A DNA stretch of 64,000 nucleotides. Source: Ecdyonurus torrentis. Lineage: Eukaryota > Arthropoda > Insecta > Ephemeroptera > Heptageniidae. The position numbers and the translations under genes are program-made. Below are positions 27,071-42,063 of this stretch, piece after piece; position 1 is the stretch's first letter, and every line of letters begins with the position of its first letter. The notes beneath the pieces were generated by a model, which saw nothing but the letters and a program-made list of their open reading frames with translations, was not told the DNA's origin and made no database searches. Location: contig OX439131.1 of NCBI GenBank assembly GCA_949318235.1, forward strand, positions 26,490,903-26,554,902. The letters are read 5' to 3'.

Positions 27071-27272
27071 CCATGCATAGCTTTGTAGAGGGTGGCTAAT
27101 AATATAACAAATCCATTTACAGACTGATAGGCTTCCTGTGTGCTTATGAGTGATTCATTCTTTACACTGATATGTAAGGAATTGTAAAAGTGTTTTATGA
27201 TTATGTCATCTTTTTTTCTTCTTCTTCTTCCTCTTTTTAGTAATTCATATTAGTTTTAGTTATGCAAGACTG

Positions 27273-27421
27273 CAGTGGAGTAGCCAGGTTTTTCCGAAGG
27301 GAGGGGTCCAACCTATAGTGAGAATGGATAAAGGGGGAAAACCATCCCTTTTGCCCATGCTTTTTCAGACCTGACGGAGGGGGTTCGGACCCCCCAAAAC
27401 ACCCCCCTGTATACGCCCCTG
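27273..27421. mobile_element. GC-rich terminal-inverted-repeat element, 149 bp
   Basis: Starts CAGTGGAGTAGCCAGG and ends CCTGTATACGCCCCTG, inverted repeats matching at about 12 of 16 positions. The interior carries GGGGGTTCGGACCCCCC-like runs near 27377-27396. This pattern is common in short non-autonomous DNA elements of animals. The target duplication is unclear: GCAAGACT and GCGAGAGT near the ends share 6 of 8 bases. Confidence 0.6.
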
Positions 27422-27531
27422 TGCGAGAGTAGCTAACAATTTAAAAAAAATTAAAATTGTACACCCTATATGGTTTACGTTCTGAAAAAATAAATGAAAA
27501 TAACAAATTTAGCTGTACACAAGATTGTTAT

Positions 27532-27643
27532 TAATGCTGTTCGTAAACCCTGTTATGTGCTCCTAAAATGACGACCGCCTTTGGTTATTCAAATTGAATG
27601 CGCATTTTTTGGTGCAAGAGAACAGGGTTTACGAACAGCATTA
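27532..27643. mobile_element. MITE with perfect 23 bp inverted repeats, 112 bp
   Basis: Positions 27532-27554 and 27621-27643 are perfect reverse complements (tip TAATGCTGTTCG, then TAAACCCTGTT). Direct repeats TTGTTAT flank them at 27525-27531 and 27644-27650 (7 bp exact; ATTGTTAT at 8 bp if one border base is shared). This fits a hAT-like or similar transposase. The identical arms suggest a recent insertion. No ORF. Confidence 0.82.
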
Positions 27644-28258
27644 TTGTTATAATATATTTTACCATCCAAAAACTCGCTCTAAGTTTGTAATGCTATTCTT
27701 ATGAGAAAACCACGCGCTGGATTTAAATGGTAAAATATATTATTTCAATCATTGTACAACATTCCTATATATGTGTTTTTGATAACTGAAACTGCTTAAC
27801 AATGTTGTAAAATACAATGACCTTACAGTAGAGCTTAATTTCTTTAGTATGTGGTGAATTATAACTTTGGTGTAGTACACCATAGTTGAAACCACATAAT
27901 AGTTAACTATACTCAGTCTCTTATTTCCGTGTGGCTATAACTTGTTTTAAAATTGTCTTTCGTGTCTCATCTCACTTTATAACTATCCTCATGTCAAGTA
28001 CATATTCACAGTGAAATGTTGCAAAAATAAGTAGTGTTTGAATTTTTATAAATTCTTATACGGAAAAATAGAGACAATTTTAGTAATAATGAAAATATAT
28101 AAATAATGCTGTAGTCATAGCATTTCAGCTATTCGAATTGCATAAATAATTATGTTGTAGCATATTTTTATGCATTATTGCTTATGCAGTATTATGTCAT
28201 AAATAATTAGTGCTAATTAGCATAATTATTATGCAATTTTTTTTTTGCGTGAAGGTTA

Positions 28259-28276
28259 CTATATATATATATATAT

Positions 28277-28352
<76 letters not shown>
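28259..28352. repeat. (AT)n / (AC)n compound microsatellite
   Basis: AT repeats with a short ACACAC insert near 28277-28289, then AT to 28352. Confidence 0.95.
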
Positions 28353-28354
<2 letters not shown>

Positions 28355-31300
28355 TAATCATTAACAAAATAATTGTATTAATTAATTTTAGGTATATATA
28401 CAAATTATGTAATATGTAAAAGTCATTGCAAAATAGTTTTGAAAAGTCATTACAGTAATTGTATATCATTAATTTGTAAATACTCATCTTATAATTATAA
28501 ATATAAAAAAAGAGAGAAATTAAAATGCAAAAAATTATATATAAAAAAAATTATGATTACTCACTGTAAGTACGTATATAAATTTTTTATTAGTATAAAC
28601 AGTACAAAATTTCTACTGACCTAAAGAAAAAGTTGACATGCAATTTTCTTTAATTTCGTAATAAAAACTCATCTTTATTCCCTTAAGGCTATAGAGAATG
28701 TATACATACATACTTGACTTGATATTTCCTGAGGGTATAAACCCCTGTAACTATATTACATTCTCAAAGTCACATGCAACTTATAGTGCAACACTTGGGG
28801 GCTAAAATAACTGTATCACCAGTACATCAGGTCACCTTCCCGTCCCAGTATATTATTATCAATTGACAATACAGCAACTTTTATATAATATATTATATAC
28901 ATCATGCATCTTTCCAAGTTCAAGTTTTATTATTATTAATATGAATTTCCGTAATATATTCTTTCAAAAAATAAAACTGTATATTCGTATTTGAAACTTG
29001 TATATCCTAAAGGCATATTCATATATTTATAATATATATTTTTTTTTTATTAAAAAATAATGTTATAATTTTCATTGTGAATTATATTTAAAAAGGTAAT
29101 TGTTAATATTACTTATTAAACTTATTATGTAAAGGCAATTGTTAATTAAAAAAAATGTGTTAACTTTATGTAGGAAATATGTTTAAATATAATTATCTTT
29201 TATTAAAAATCTTAATTAAACTAATGTATACGCAATAGAGAAATTTATACTCACGACTATAATAATCTGATTTATTCAATCGATATGTATGTAATTTGTA
29301 TTGGCATTTAAGGAAAATTGAGCTTTTAAATTATTAATTATCGTTACAGAAATAATTTCGTTACATATTCTATTAAAATTGACGTAAAGAAAATGTCTAT
29401 GTCATATAATGAAAACTGTCATCTTTTATTATTAATTAATCGTCGTATATTTATATAATAATATACCATCGTACATCGTAAAGCAATTTGCAATACTAAA
29501 CTTGTCATAAAACTTCACACAAAAGAAAATATACAAAGTTGTATTTTATAGAATAATATCTTGATTAATTTTTTTTTTATAATATAAAAAAAAAGAGAGA
29601 CTGACATTTATAAAAATGTAACAAGTAAATGATGAATAATCAAGGAAATTGTTTGTAGTCAAGCCAGTTTTATATCATTTATAATCAATCGATCGTATTA
29701 TTATTTTATTTTAATGAAATGTTTTTAAACTTAAGTGATGTGAAGCTTTTAATATTATTATTATTAATATTTTTTGTTACGTTTCATAATTGTATACATT
29801 AAAGTATAAGAAATTATGATAATTCTTTTTATAACATAGTAAGAATATTTATATAATTTTTAAATTAAAATTGTTACACACGTTTTTTTTTTAAATTAAG
29901 TAATATTTCACACATTTAACCGTATAAATTAAATTATGAAATAAATATTATTTCTTTATGTATAAAAATATATATACATATATTTTAATTTCATTAACAC
30001 CAATTTTAATAAGAAAATTATGACATATATAGAATTATTATATGAAATTTACTATAATGAGAAAATAATCATTTCCATAATTGAATTAATTTAACATTTA
30101 TGTAGCAATTATTTATTAAAAATCATTGATTACATTATAATATTGAATGACAGTGTATATGTATATAGATAATGAATATAAATCTGTCATGCTCAAAATG
30201 GTTTACATTCATGTTGTTTTATTTACGGTCAAAGTTACACCATTACAAGATATGACACTCCCCCCCCCCCCTCTCTCTTTAACTGTCAATTATGTCATTT
30301 ATTTTCTGCCTAAGGTCTTACTATATAGATACTTTCACTGTAAGCATTATTGCTGCATCTTTATATAGATTAGTATACTTATTTTCTATCAATAAAAATT
30401 AAAACCCACATAAAGATATAACATTTTTTTTTTTTTTTATTAATTCTTTTCAAATTGGTCATTTTTAACTTTCTTTTGATGTTGCCTTTTTATTTACACA
30501 AATTATACTGTTTTCATTTTTTTAAGGTATACATTTTTTTATTCCTGGGGGTATTATGGGCTTTTTTTTTTAAAAATATTTAATTTATGGAAAATGATAT
30601 TAATCTATACTTATAAAGTTCAATGAAATCAATGAACTGCATTGATTAAAAATTAACATAATTAGTTCTTCACCAATATGGACTTTCTTGCCTTTAGGTT
30701 TTTGTATCTTGTGTATAGTAATATTATCATAACTTTACATTAAAACTTTTTTTTTTTAATGTTAATTAAATTAAAATTTCTAAAAATGGTATTTATAAAT
30801 TGATATGTTATAATGATACAGAACGTTATCCATAAATGGTAGAAATTATATTGATATAATTTATAATGACGGAAAAGGATTTTTATATGAATTTTTGATG
30901 AGAGTGAGAGAGAGAAAAGCTGACAATAAGCTTGATAGATGGCATCTCTCACCTTATTAGGTTATGATATAAAAAATAAGTGATTGAATTTTATTATTGT
31001 TTGATCATAATCTCGCAAAAAATGTAAATGTCAACCTTTATATATATATGGAATATTATAAAACATAAAAATCATAGAAATGATTCAATTCTTATTTCAA
31101 AAGAAAAAAAAACTGTACAGAAATAAAGTAACACAAACGAATCAGTATATTGTAATCAAAATTTGTAGTAAAAAAAAAAGTAGAATTAATTTAAAATTTG
31201 GTATAGTAATTATTTTAATAATTAAGGTCATTCAAAATCATATATAACTATAAGTTACTATTGGCAATTTTGAAAACAATTTACATGCCTTTTATATCAA

Positions 31301-32174
31301 AATAAGCACGCATTATTAATTTTAAGCACATTTATCAATTTTGTAAAAAAGAAGAAGAAGAAAAAAAGAAGTTTAAAATTATATGAGTAAACCAATAACT
31401 TTTTATTATAAAAATACATTTTATATATTTAATAAAAATCCTATTAAAAAATTGTATAAAAATATCAATTCAATTAAAAATAACCGTATAATCTTTTAAC
31501 AAAATTATATAAAAACAAACCATGATTTATATTTTTATAGCTTTTTATTATACAACCAACTAAATACTTACGTAACATCGTGTTTTATAAAATGTCTTCT
31601 ATAAATACGTGATTTTACATAAAACAAAGATAATTTTCTGAACTATAAGGAAGTTATGTATATAGGAATGACGTAAGAAGTAGTATGAATATTGTCTCTG
31701 TCTATAACAAAAATACTGGATTATCTCACATAGTTGTAAATATTTGAAATAAGGCGTCGTCTTCGTGACTATCGTGACAAAACTATATTTTAGAAAAAAA
31801 AAAAAAAAAAAAAAACATGATTGGAAATAAAAATATAACCGTGCTAATCGATGAAGTAATTGACGTGTTAGTTTATTTATTTCATAAAAAAAAAAAAGAA
31901 ACTTTTCTGTGACGCTTTAGTGTTTAAATAAAACAAAAAGAAATAAAATGTCATTTTTATAGAGCAGTTTTTGTCAAGTTTGGTTACACAATAAAACTTT
32001 TTGTTTTTAAATCGATTTTATCCCCCTTATAAGGAGTTTTCGTTTTGTATCAGGCATTGGAGGTTTTGAATTGCTTTTCTTTAAAATATGTATTTATTGA
32101 AGGTTTTTATTTTATAAAACTATTTTTTTCCCTTCTCGCGCGCGATATTACATTTTTCCATGATTCTTCTCAGA

Positions 32175-32207
<33 letters not shown>

Positions 32208-34946
32208 TAATTTCTAAAGATTAATGTTAACAGGTTATGGTTAGAAAATTTCACTTAAAAAATCCTGAGGGTCAACAATTATAATTTGCCATATTAAACA
32301 AAAATGAAATTTAAGGTCAATTTTTTTAATAAACTATAATAGAAACCTATATAATAAAGATTAATTTATACTAATTATATATATAACTATATACAGTAAA
32401 GAATTTAAATATTCAATAATTCTTAGAAATATGACAGTATTTTGCAACACGTATGTTTGGATTCTTTAGCAAAGAAATCATAAGAAAGTCAGGTTTTCTT
32501 TTAACAAGCACAATTTACACTTGTATACGAGTGTAACAATTAACATAAAAAAAAGTTATGTTATTATGTAATAAACTCACACCTTTATAGTCATATATTG
32601 TTTCATCAATATAGCAAATATCATAAAATTTATGTAAATATTATAAAATTTTGATGACTTGTTACTCTTGCTGAAATTCACAAGAGAACTATATGCAAAT
32701 TATTCTTTAATGAGAACGAATAAATTATTCATATATATATTATTTTTAAACTCATCGTTTAATGAAACTTTTTTTTTTTTTTTTTTTTGCATAAATGTAT
32801 TATAATTATAGCACCCTACTTAATATAATTATGTTATAAATATATAATTATTAAGCATTCATTATAATGTTGGTTAAATCTATGCATCAGTAATATATAT
32901 AATATTTTTTGTCTGTTTTTGTTAACTGATACTAAATGTTCCTTTTTATATACACCGGAGAAATATTCCGTTTTAATTTTATAATCAGCTAATAATACAA
33001 TTATTTATGTTATGAGAAGTAGGTTTTTAATATTACTTTTTTTTTTATGTAACATCTTATTGGCGTGTCAATCATTGATCCAAAGAAACGTAACTGTATA
33101 TAATTTTCAGACTTTTTTTTTCTTCATCTTCGTGGGTGTACGTATATAATATATTGCTTCATCGCACGCTATTATATCGTTTTTTGTTAAAAATAAACGA
33201 CACCGGATTTAATCATCGATAAGTTTTGTCCTTTATTTCTCACGTGTCCAAAAAGTCATTTTAACTGTGGAAAAAAATAAAAAAAAAATAAACAAGTATG
33301 AAATTTTATTTATTACTTCAATGTTTTTAAATTTTATATGCTCTAAAATTGAAATTTTAATTGAATCGAGATGATTCATCAGAGGAAGTATAATATCGTA
33401 AAAAAATATTGTGTTTCTTCAATGAAATTTTTACTGCGGTTCACCATTGTTGTTTATTTTCTGAATGAATGATGGAAGATTTTTTTATATTATTTTTTTT
33501 AATATAAACTTACACAAAAATGATTGCCAAAATAATGAAGAAATAATATGATTGATAGATTATTTAAAAAGAAATAAAAAATATATATATATAATATATG
33601 TAGATAAAAATTGAATGATCATAAAAAAATGATCTATCATCAAAACACAAAAATTCTATTATTATTTTCTCTAAAATTTATCAACATTTATCTCCGTTGT
33701 GTAATAAAATTACTATGACCCTTATTTCTTTAAGTCAACACACTTTTTTTGTTCTTACGGAAATCACGAATAAAATGTAATAAAACTATAAAATTTTATA
33801 TTAATAAAAAAAATCTCATCTTATATAGGAAAACAAAAAAATAAGGTTAAACATGTCTTGGGTGAATTTTTTTTTCTTTGACGTAATAACTATACGTAAC
33901 GTAATTATTATTATATATAGTTTTGCTACTTTAAAAACGTTATAATTTGATACATGTATTACATTTAATATTACTCAATCTCATCATCATCATCTCATAT
34001 GTATGTGGTGCTCCTGTGGGGTAGAGGAAGGATGTATTAATGACCATGAGAATATAATATTATAACATTATAACTTATTACTTTAAGGGGAGGAAGTTCT
34101 TTCTGTATAAATAAATAAGAAGACCCCCGTTATGGTCATCTATACAAGTCAAACGCCTACTTTATTTATATATCTGAACACAATTTATTGATTCAACCTT
34201 TATGATAATAATAATAATAATATAAAAAAATAATAATATAGATTTGCATTATTAAGTGTTAAAGAGTTTTTTATATTATAATATATATATAGAGAAATAC
34301 ATTACAATACTGCATTTGATTTCATCTGCTTTCTATTGTTATTAACAATGCAGTTATCGTTTGTATATAAGGTCGATGATTTTTTTTATTTGCATGATTG
34401 TAATCAATTCAATTGATTGTTTAGAATGTGAGTGTATATGCATACTATACACATTTTATAGATATGAACGAGTAAAAAATGCTTTTCAATATACAGTAGT
34501 CTTTGGCATTTTAATATCCAAATGAAATCCTTTTACCATAAAAAAACAATTCTTATTGTTACTCACATTAATATCAGTCCCCCCCCCCCCCCTACATAAT
34601 TCTTACATTGGTATTTTGTGTTATGTAAATTGTGCGTATTGAAGTGACTGCAAAATTTGTTGCAACAAAAGTATAAAAAGATTAAACTTAAATTTATTAC
34701 ATTAACCAAACCAAAAAAGCAGTTATAATAAAGAAATGAGAATCGTTTTTGATTTAAATATATTTTAGTTTAGTTTTTTTTTTTTTTTTTGCCACATCGT
34801 TAACTCCTATGCAAATACTATTATCTCCACTCATTACTATTTAATAATAGTTCTTTTTTTGTGATATTACATTCTTAAATCTGTGCATTATTATTTGATT
34901 CGTATATATTTATAATGAAAAACCATTTTTACTTCTTACGAACTTC

Positions 34947-34947
<1 letters not shown>

Positions 34948-35025
<78 letters not shown>
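34948..35025. repeat. (AG)n microsatellite, about 78 bp
   Basis: Uninterrupted AG dinucleotides. Confidence 0.97.
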
Positions 35026-35029
<4 letters not shown>

Positions 35030-36825
35030 CATGACTTATCAATCTGAATTTCTTAGAATATTTTCGTTTTCTATTATAATTTTTTTTAAAGCAAAAAAAG
35101 CAACAAAAAAAAAAAAAAAAAAAAAACGTGATTTCAATTTCTTAATTTGTTTGAATAACAAGAGCTTTTCAGATAGAAACTATACAGAAATATTTTATTT
35201 CTTTTCTGCATGTATTCCATAATTGATGCATGGAGAAAAACTAATGAAGTTTAAATTTTGTTGTGCTTTTTAAAAGAAACATGCTTTGTCAGTCTTTAAG
35301 TGGCTGGTCTGATAGTTTTAACTCTATTTGTTAGTTATTACAATTTCTTGCTGTGCAATGTCGGTAAAACAATACACTAATAGCATGTTCCCACGAAGCA
35401 ACATTTGTATACTTTGCAACAAATTTGATTACATAAAAATTTCGTATGGAGTTTGCATGCAATGAAATTCATTACGCAGATTGAAAATATTGCTCTTGGT
35501 GAATAGAACTTTTATATCAGATTCTCTCAGAGTATACATAAATGTTATACTAGCTGTATATAGAAGCAAAGGACCAAATTGGATAAAAAGAATGTAACGA
35601 GAGATGTTGAGAATGTAGTATTGACCAAAATTAAATATTCACGACGAATAGGTATTTCTGACAGGTCGAAGGTCAGGGCAGTCTGGTGTCAAGTATTGTC
35701 CAAAGTATGGTCCATAAGATTCTCACCCTCAAGGATAACAGGAAGGCGAGTGTATAATATGTAAGTTTGTGGACAACTAAAACTTTTTATGGTTTGCCGA
35801 CACGCGTGTATATATTTATATATTATTATATACGTATATCAGTTTTCCTATATTGGGATATAGTATGGTTAAAGTATAAGAACTACCTTATATTACTGAG
35901 TATAATACGCGGCAGACGTACATGTGTGGGCAACTTATATACAGACAATTCACGTAAATAAAAATCAACTTTTTTTTCTTCTTCTTTTTCTTCTTGATAT
36001 CTTATAAAACTTAAACAAGTCTACTTACAATACTTTTATAGTCACTTGAATTGATATTGAATAGTATAGTAATGGGATATGAACATAAATAAACAAGAAT
36101 AAGACATTTTATAATATAAAGTATTTTAATTACTGTATAATATGTGTTTAACTTAATTGACATTTTCTGTTTATATTCGTGAGTAGATGCTGCATGCTTA
36201 ATAAATTTAGATTCTTTTTATGATAATTAAATAAAGAGGAAAGTAGCATTTAATGTTTTTGAAGTTTTTTTCTACTTTAATTAACGCAGACGTTAAATTG
36301 ATTTTCATGAAACACTCCAAAAAGTTTTTCAGATTGAAGTACATTAAGAGTATAATATTTTAGCTGCTATATAGGTGAATAAACTCATCCGGTCAAAGTA
36401 ATAATTATTTAGATTTAAAATATATATTTAATAAAAATATTTTATGCACAATATTTTATTAACTTTTTATATACTCGTAGTAGGTAGTTTATAAACAAGC
36501 AACAGGTGTTCCAGAGAACGTATTTTAATTTTCAAAAATATTTTTAAGTCACGTACTGCAAATTGGACAACAAAATAACAATTAATATGTACAACCATAA
36601 TATTCATATACTTTGGAGCTAAATATAATCAGTATTCAATTCATTAACGGCAGAGAGAGAGAAAAAAAAGTACTAATTTTTGAATAATTATAAATAAAAA
36701 TATTAGCCTTGAATGTCTGGTTAAAATTAAGTAGAAAAAAGTGATATTTTATAATAATACTAAAATATATATAATTATAGTTGTTTATCTAGTTCATTAA
36801 TTTAGTGAAGTGTGTCATAGTAGTA

Positions 36826-36920
36826 ACGTGGTCACGTGTAGGTTGTCAAAGCTTCACCCACACGTGGCTGCATGTCCAGATGTCAGTGATCGATCAGATA
36901 TGTCGCTAGTCGCCACGTAT
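36826..36920. promoter_or_regulatory. Island with CACGTG E-boxes
   Basis: GC-richer than its surroundings, with GTCACGTG near 36831-36838 and ACACGTGG near 36859-36866. These are two canonical E-boxes (bHLH sites) about 28 bp apart, followed by a TGATCGATCA palindrome near 36887-36896. A plausible enhancer; no exon signal seen. Confidence 0.35.
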
Positions 36921-39683
36921 TTTAACTTAACTCCCACACTTACGTTAGTATTATATAGTATTTAAACAAATCCATGTCAATTAATTGATAATATTACTCA
37001 TTTTCTTGTAAAAGATAACGCTTCAATAAATAATTTAGAAATTATAACTTTGTGATGTCTTAATTTTTTTTTCTATGCATGCAGCGTAAATTTTTATTTT
37101 TACTTTTTAATGCTTTATTGATTGATTGATTGGTTGATTTATTTATTTATTTAATTAAATATTGATAACATTTGCTTCCAAAATTCTCCCAGATTGCTAT
37201 TTTTATATCCAACTCAATATAAATATTATTTTTTGTTGCGATACTTCTTTTATTTATTTATTATATTATTTTAAAACGTAAATTCTTTTACAATCATAAT
37301 AAATTAAAACCCAATTAAGTACAATGTATATTATTTACAGTATGGCATAAAAACCTCATGAATTTGTATTTAAAACCAATTATTATATAACTGGGATAAA
37401 ACTAGTACTGTGACTGTATAATACGTATTTTTGCATTCTAAGAACAAACTGTACAATTTCAACAACACCAACAAAAAAATATAAAAAAAATAAATAGAGG
37501 AAAAATAAATTATGCATTCGTATAACTGAAGTTATATAAAAATTATAGTTAGACCATGACATAATTTTAATGTTTGCTTAATGAATTAAATAAAAAAGGT
37601 TTAATTATTTAAAAAAATATATATATTATTATATAAAAAAAGTGGACAAGTACCGTAGTAATGAAAAGTAAACATTGAGATAATAAGTGGGTTATGAGTG
37701 GTAAACTTTGTGTGGGTAATGCATATGAAAAGGGACAAAACACAAAAACAAGTAGCCTGTCAACCTTGGCTATAGGATTTTGTACTTTATTACTTCATTT
37801 TTTTATTAATTTTGTTATTATGTACTTTATTGTTTGTTATAATGTAATTGTATTTTATATTTGAGATTGTCTTTTTTTACATCATTTTAAGATTTTCTAC
37901 GTTGTCATTCTTTAACTATCAGCTTTCGTATTATTCTTTTATCTATAATTTTTCTTTTTTGCAGAAATTGGAAATTGTTATTTTTATATAATATTATGGA
38001 TGACCTGAAAATATTCATAAGATCGTGGGATCTTTCCTCTCCAAATTCTCTAACAGAGGAATTTGATCAATAAGAAGATACTTTCATTTAGTTACTGTAT
38101 ACCCAATCAATTATTAGTCTCGCAAAGTTAAATCTCAATAAAAACCAATTCTGTATTTGTAGTATTTTTTTGTTGCTGTTGCTTGAATTGTACGGTACAG
38201 TTTTAGAAGTTAGGAATTTTATTCTTATAAAAAGACAGTACGCTTCTTTCATAACATTTTCACACATTGTATCAGTCTTTTGGTTGACAAGTTTTTTTGA
38301 AATATTTAAGTATTTTTCTCCGATATTTTAGCAGAAATACAACTGATAGAATATTAAATGTGTAGAAACATATTTACATATCCCTGAAACATACATGAAA
38401 GAATAATGTATGTTTAAATTCATTGTGAACTCATAAATAACAAAGCAATGTCGAAATAGATTAGTCAAAAGTTTTCACATAGATTAATAAACAATACATA
38501 TATATTATATACTTGATCAATAAATAATGTTTGCACGATTTTTCCTTGATAATTTCTATACTACGCAATTTTAGTAACAATAAAATAAAAAAAAATAATT
38601 AATACGATTTGTTATTATGACTTTTACGTGATTTGTTCTTATTAAAAGATTTATTAGAAAAAAATCACGCACTTCAATCGCGACCTTCTTGATAAATAAT
38701 ATTACGATGTTTACCTATATATTTTTATTCTTATAGATTACATACACACACTCAGAGACAAACTAGATTAATTAAGACAGGTTTATTTGTCACCCCAGGG
38801 GGCTTCGTCAATGATTCTTAAAGATATAAAACATTATATCTTACATGATTATTCAAGCTTCTGGTTTTGCAAAATATACATTTTTTTTTCTTCTTCCATC
38901 ATTGACATATTGATATAGTTTATAGCTAAATTACTTTTTAATATCATTTTGTTTATCATTATACAAAATATGAAAATAATTATTATTTAAATTACAATGA
39001 TTTGCTCTGTTTCCAATGCAATTTATTGTAAATACTGAATGTGCTGTTATTATAAAATCATTTAAAAATTAAGGTATTTAATTTTTAATATAATGTGCAT
39101 TATTATGCAATTTGATGTGCTTTTAATATAGATTTTTTATTTATTATTATTAAATATTTTGGGTTGACAGAAGAAGTAGGCTGACTCAATTTTTTTATTT
39201 ATTTAAATTTACTGTATGTGTATGATGTTACATTCAGTTGTATAACTTCGATAAAAAAAGCATCAAAAAAAATTAATACGACATTCAATTTTACCATAGT
39301 CTTTGATTTTATTCAAAGTATAAAATTGCAGAGCAATATTCATTCGCCTTAAAAAAAAAAAAAAAAAAAAAAATCAGAAAAAAAAATTTACTTTGAAATA
39401 TATACCAGAAAATCAAAGATAAATGTACGATTATCAAAAACAGTAAATTTTATATAAATTTTAGGTTTATAAAAAATACATAATCTGAAAATTATATCTT
39501 TACAAGACTTTACTAGAAATAAAATCTTGATATATAAATAACTCACTTATAAAAATTATAATATTATGTTTAAAATTTGGAGTGTTGAACGATCGTGAGT
39601 AGACAATATTATGAGGGTGAAGTACCGCTATTTAGACCACTATGTTTGGTACAGTATTTTATCACGCTGCTTTGTAAACCCGG

Positions 39684-39704
39684 TGACTTACTCTCAGTAA
39701 GTCA
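39684..39704. promoter_or_regulatory. Dyad TGACTTACT-ctc-AGTAAGTCA
   Basis: A perfect 9 bp inverted repeat with a 3 bp centre, inside a GC-richer patch (39.60-39.72 kb). The half-site TGACTTA is AP-1/Maf-like. Function unknown. Confidence 0.4.
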
Positions 39705-41192
39705 GCTGCTCATATTCGTGATTGCAAAAATTACAGATATAAAAAAGGCAAGTCTCGGGTGAGGCAAAATAAATGATTATAACTTTTGTCTCTGCTACCG
39801 TTATTATTTTTTCTTTGAAACATCAGAGGCCACGCAAAGGATAATATTTTTATTATTTATTTATATCAATCACCTTAAAATTCTCTCTTATCACTCTCTG
39901 TTTTTATTTTTCATATAGCTACACATTAATTTTCATTATAAAAAATAATTGAGTTAAAATTATAGTACAATTATTTTAATCCGGATCTAAAATTGCTAGG
40001 ATATAGTGATTTTGTGTTTTTCTCAAGAAACTTTCATTTAAGAATGATATTTTTTTAAAAAGCCTTAAGCAAATATTTAACTCTGGATTCATGTTTCCTA
40101 ATTTTCTTAACAGCTGGAAGTAAAAAGTGTTCTTATTTTTCATAACGTTTGGAGGAGGAAAAATAATTTGAAAAGTATGAGTTCTGGAACTCTCTTTTAT
40201 TCGTTTTGCCATTAATTGAATTTCAATTTCTCAAAACAAAAAAAAAACAAAAACAAAAACAAAAAAGTCAGGCACATGCCAGTTCCGAAAATGTTTATAA
40301 TAATGCTTATGGATACTATATTTTTTAGTATAATCTGATTGAAATTTAGCAATCATTGCACTCTAAACTTGAGAGACTTTTATAATATTATAGAAAATAT
40401 TCCTCTCGTGTGCATGTAGACAGTGACGCCCACACACTGCTGCTGGAAAGTTTGGAATGTGAAGTGTTTGACCATAACATACTTGGCACCTGGAGAATTG
40501 AGCACCACTTTACATTCCATTCTCACACAAATCATTTTCAAGTATTTTGTTTTTCGTAACCCAGTAACATATTAAATAAAAAAAAAATATGAATATATTA
40601 TTATATTTTTTTTTATTTATTATTTATTTTTTTTTTTTAGTTTTTGGCTGATTCAAAATATATTGAACACAGAACTCTCTAGTAAAACAAAAACTGTATG
40701 ACAAATTATATTCTGGCTGGCAAGGATGTTATTATAGTCATAGGCAAGCGAACAATAATTGACAAGACATAAAGTCTTAAATTTTCATTTTCTTAAAACA
40801 TTACTAATGCATAATTAATTATAATTATTAATTTTCACATTAAAAAATTTCTGTCGTAAAAATATGCTTGTGTAATTAACCAAAATATTGGGGAAACTTT
40901 ATAGGTGAAAAATAAGCTTTTGGCCTATATGGGTTGTTTATTTTCTTTTTTTTTACTTTTTCGTTGTTAGGAAAAATTTCCAACAAGATTCTTCAAATTA
41001 CATTTTATTGGTGTTAAGATTATATAAGCAACACACCATCAATGCTGTATTTGTTTGTAAACTAAATAAGGTATAATTTTTATCTACGCAATTCAACAAT
41101 ACCTTGTGGCCGACTATTATTATTTAAACAGTTTCTTTTTTTTTCTTTATTAATTCTTACTTGTGAATAAATTAATATTCATACAATTCTTA

Positions 41193-41219
41193 TAGAGAGA
41201 GAGAGAGAGAGAGAGAGAT
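41193..41219. repeat. (AG)n microsatellite, short
   Basis: About 27 bp of AG repeats. Confidence 0.9.
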
Positions 41220-42017
41220 TAATCTCATCATCATAAGTTGTAGTATTTGAATCTATAATAATTCTTAGAATTTTTACGATTTGTTGTTGTGGTTTTTCTT
41301 TTTTGAATAACCCCGCCTTGTAATAAAACAAGTAACAATGAATGCCAAGGTTGGTTAGATTAGCGTTTGTGATTATACCTACACGTACACTGCAATAATA
41401 TAAGACTATCAAGCATATTTATACGATACTGCTTTGACTATAAGCATGCATGGGTCAAGCCACATATTGGCCCCTCTCAATGACCTGTTTGAGAAGTCAA
41501 TTTAAGCTACTTTCAGCCTGTAGCATATAGAAAAAATTTCTAACTGTATAAAACAAAACAAAACATAGTATAAAATCATCATCGTATATTTTATAATGAA
41601 TATAATAATAATAAAATATATGCGCAGAAGTTATGAAATAAGGAAAAAAAAAAAAAAAAAAGGTTTTTGATGATATAATTTTACAGGAATTCAAAAAGGT
41701 AGGTATATCATCTTAAGTGGCGTTAATTTAAGAATTTTTTTTATTTATATAATTTGTTGAATTTTTAAATTAATATTTTCTTAGGTAAAAGGTATAGTCA
41801 TTTTGATGAGTATTTATGTGTTTTTTTCCGCATCATTATTGTATTATTCATTTTAAATGTTGTTCTTCCGGAAGAGGAAAGAAATCATAAAATGATATGT
41901 TTCTTGCGTAAGGTATGGTAAAATCTTAAGATATTGTATCCTTAATTGGTTATTGGTGTCACCTTCAATTCTGAATTAATAAAAATTTAATTAAGAACCT
42001 TAAATAGAAGATTCTTT

Positions 42018-42019
<2 letters not shown>

Positions 42020-42059
<40 letters not shown>
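42020..42059. repeat. (AG)n microsatellite, about 40 bp
   Basis: Uninterrupted AG dinucleotides. A further 25 bp AG array lies at 42812-42836. Confidence 0.95.

Positions 42060-42063
<4 letters not shown>

Noticed and set aside
35579..35764. 61-codon plus-strand ORF in a GC-richer patch
   Set aside because: No domain or splice-consistent neighbours; may be old repeat or regulatory DNA.
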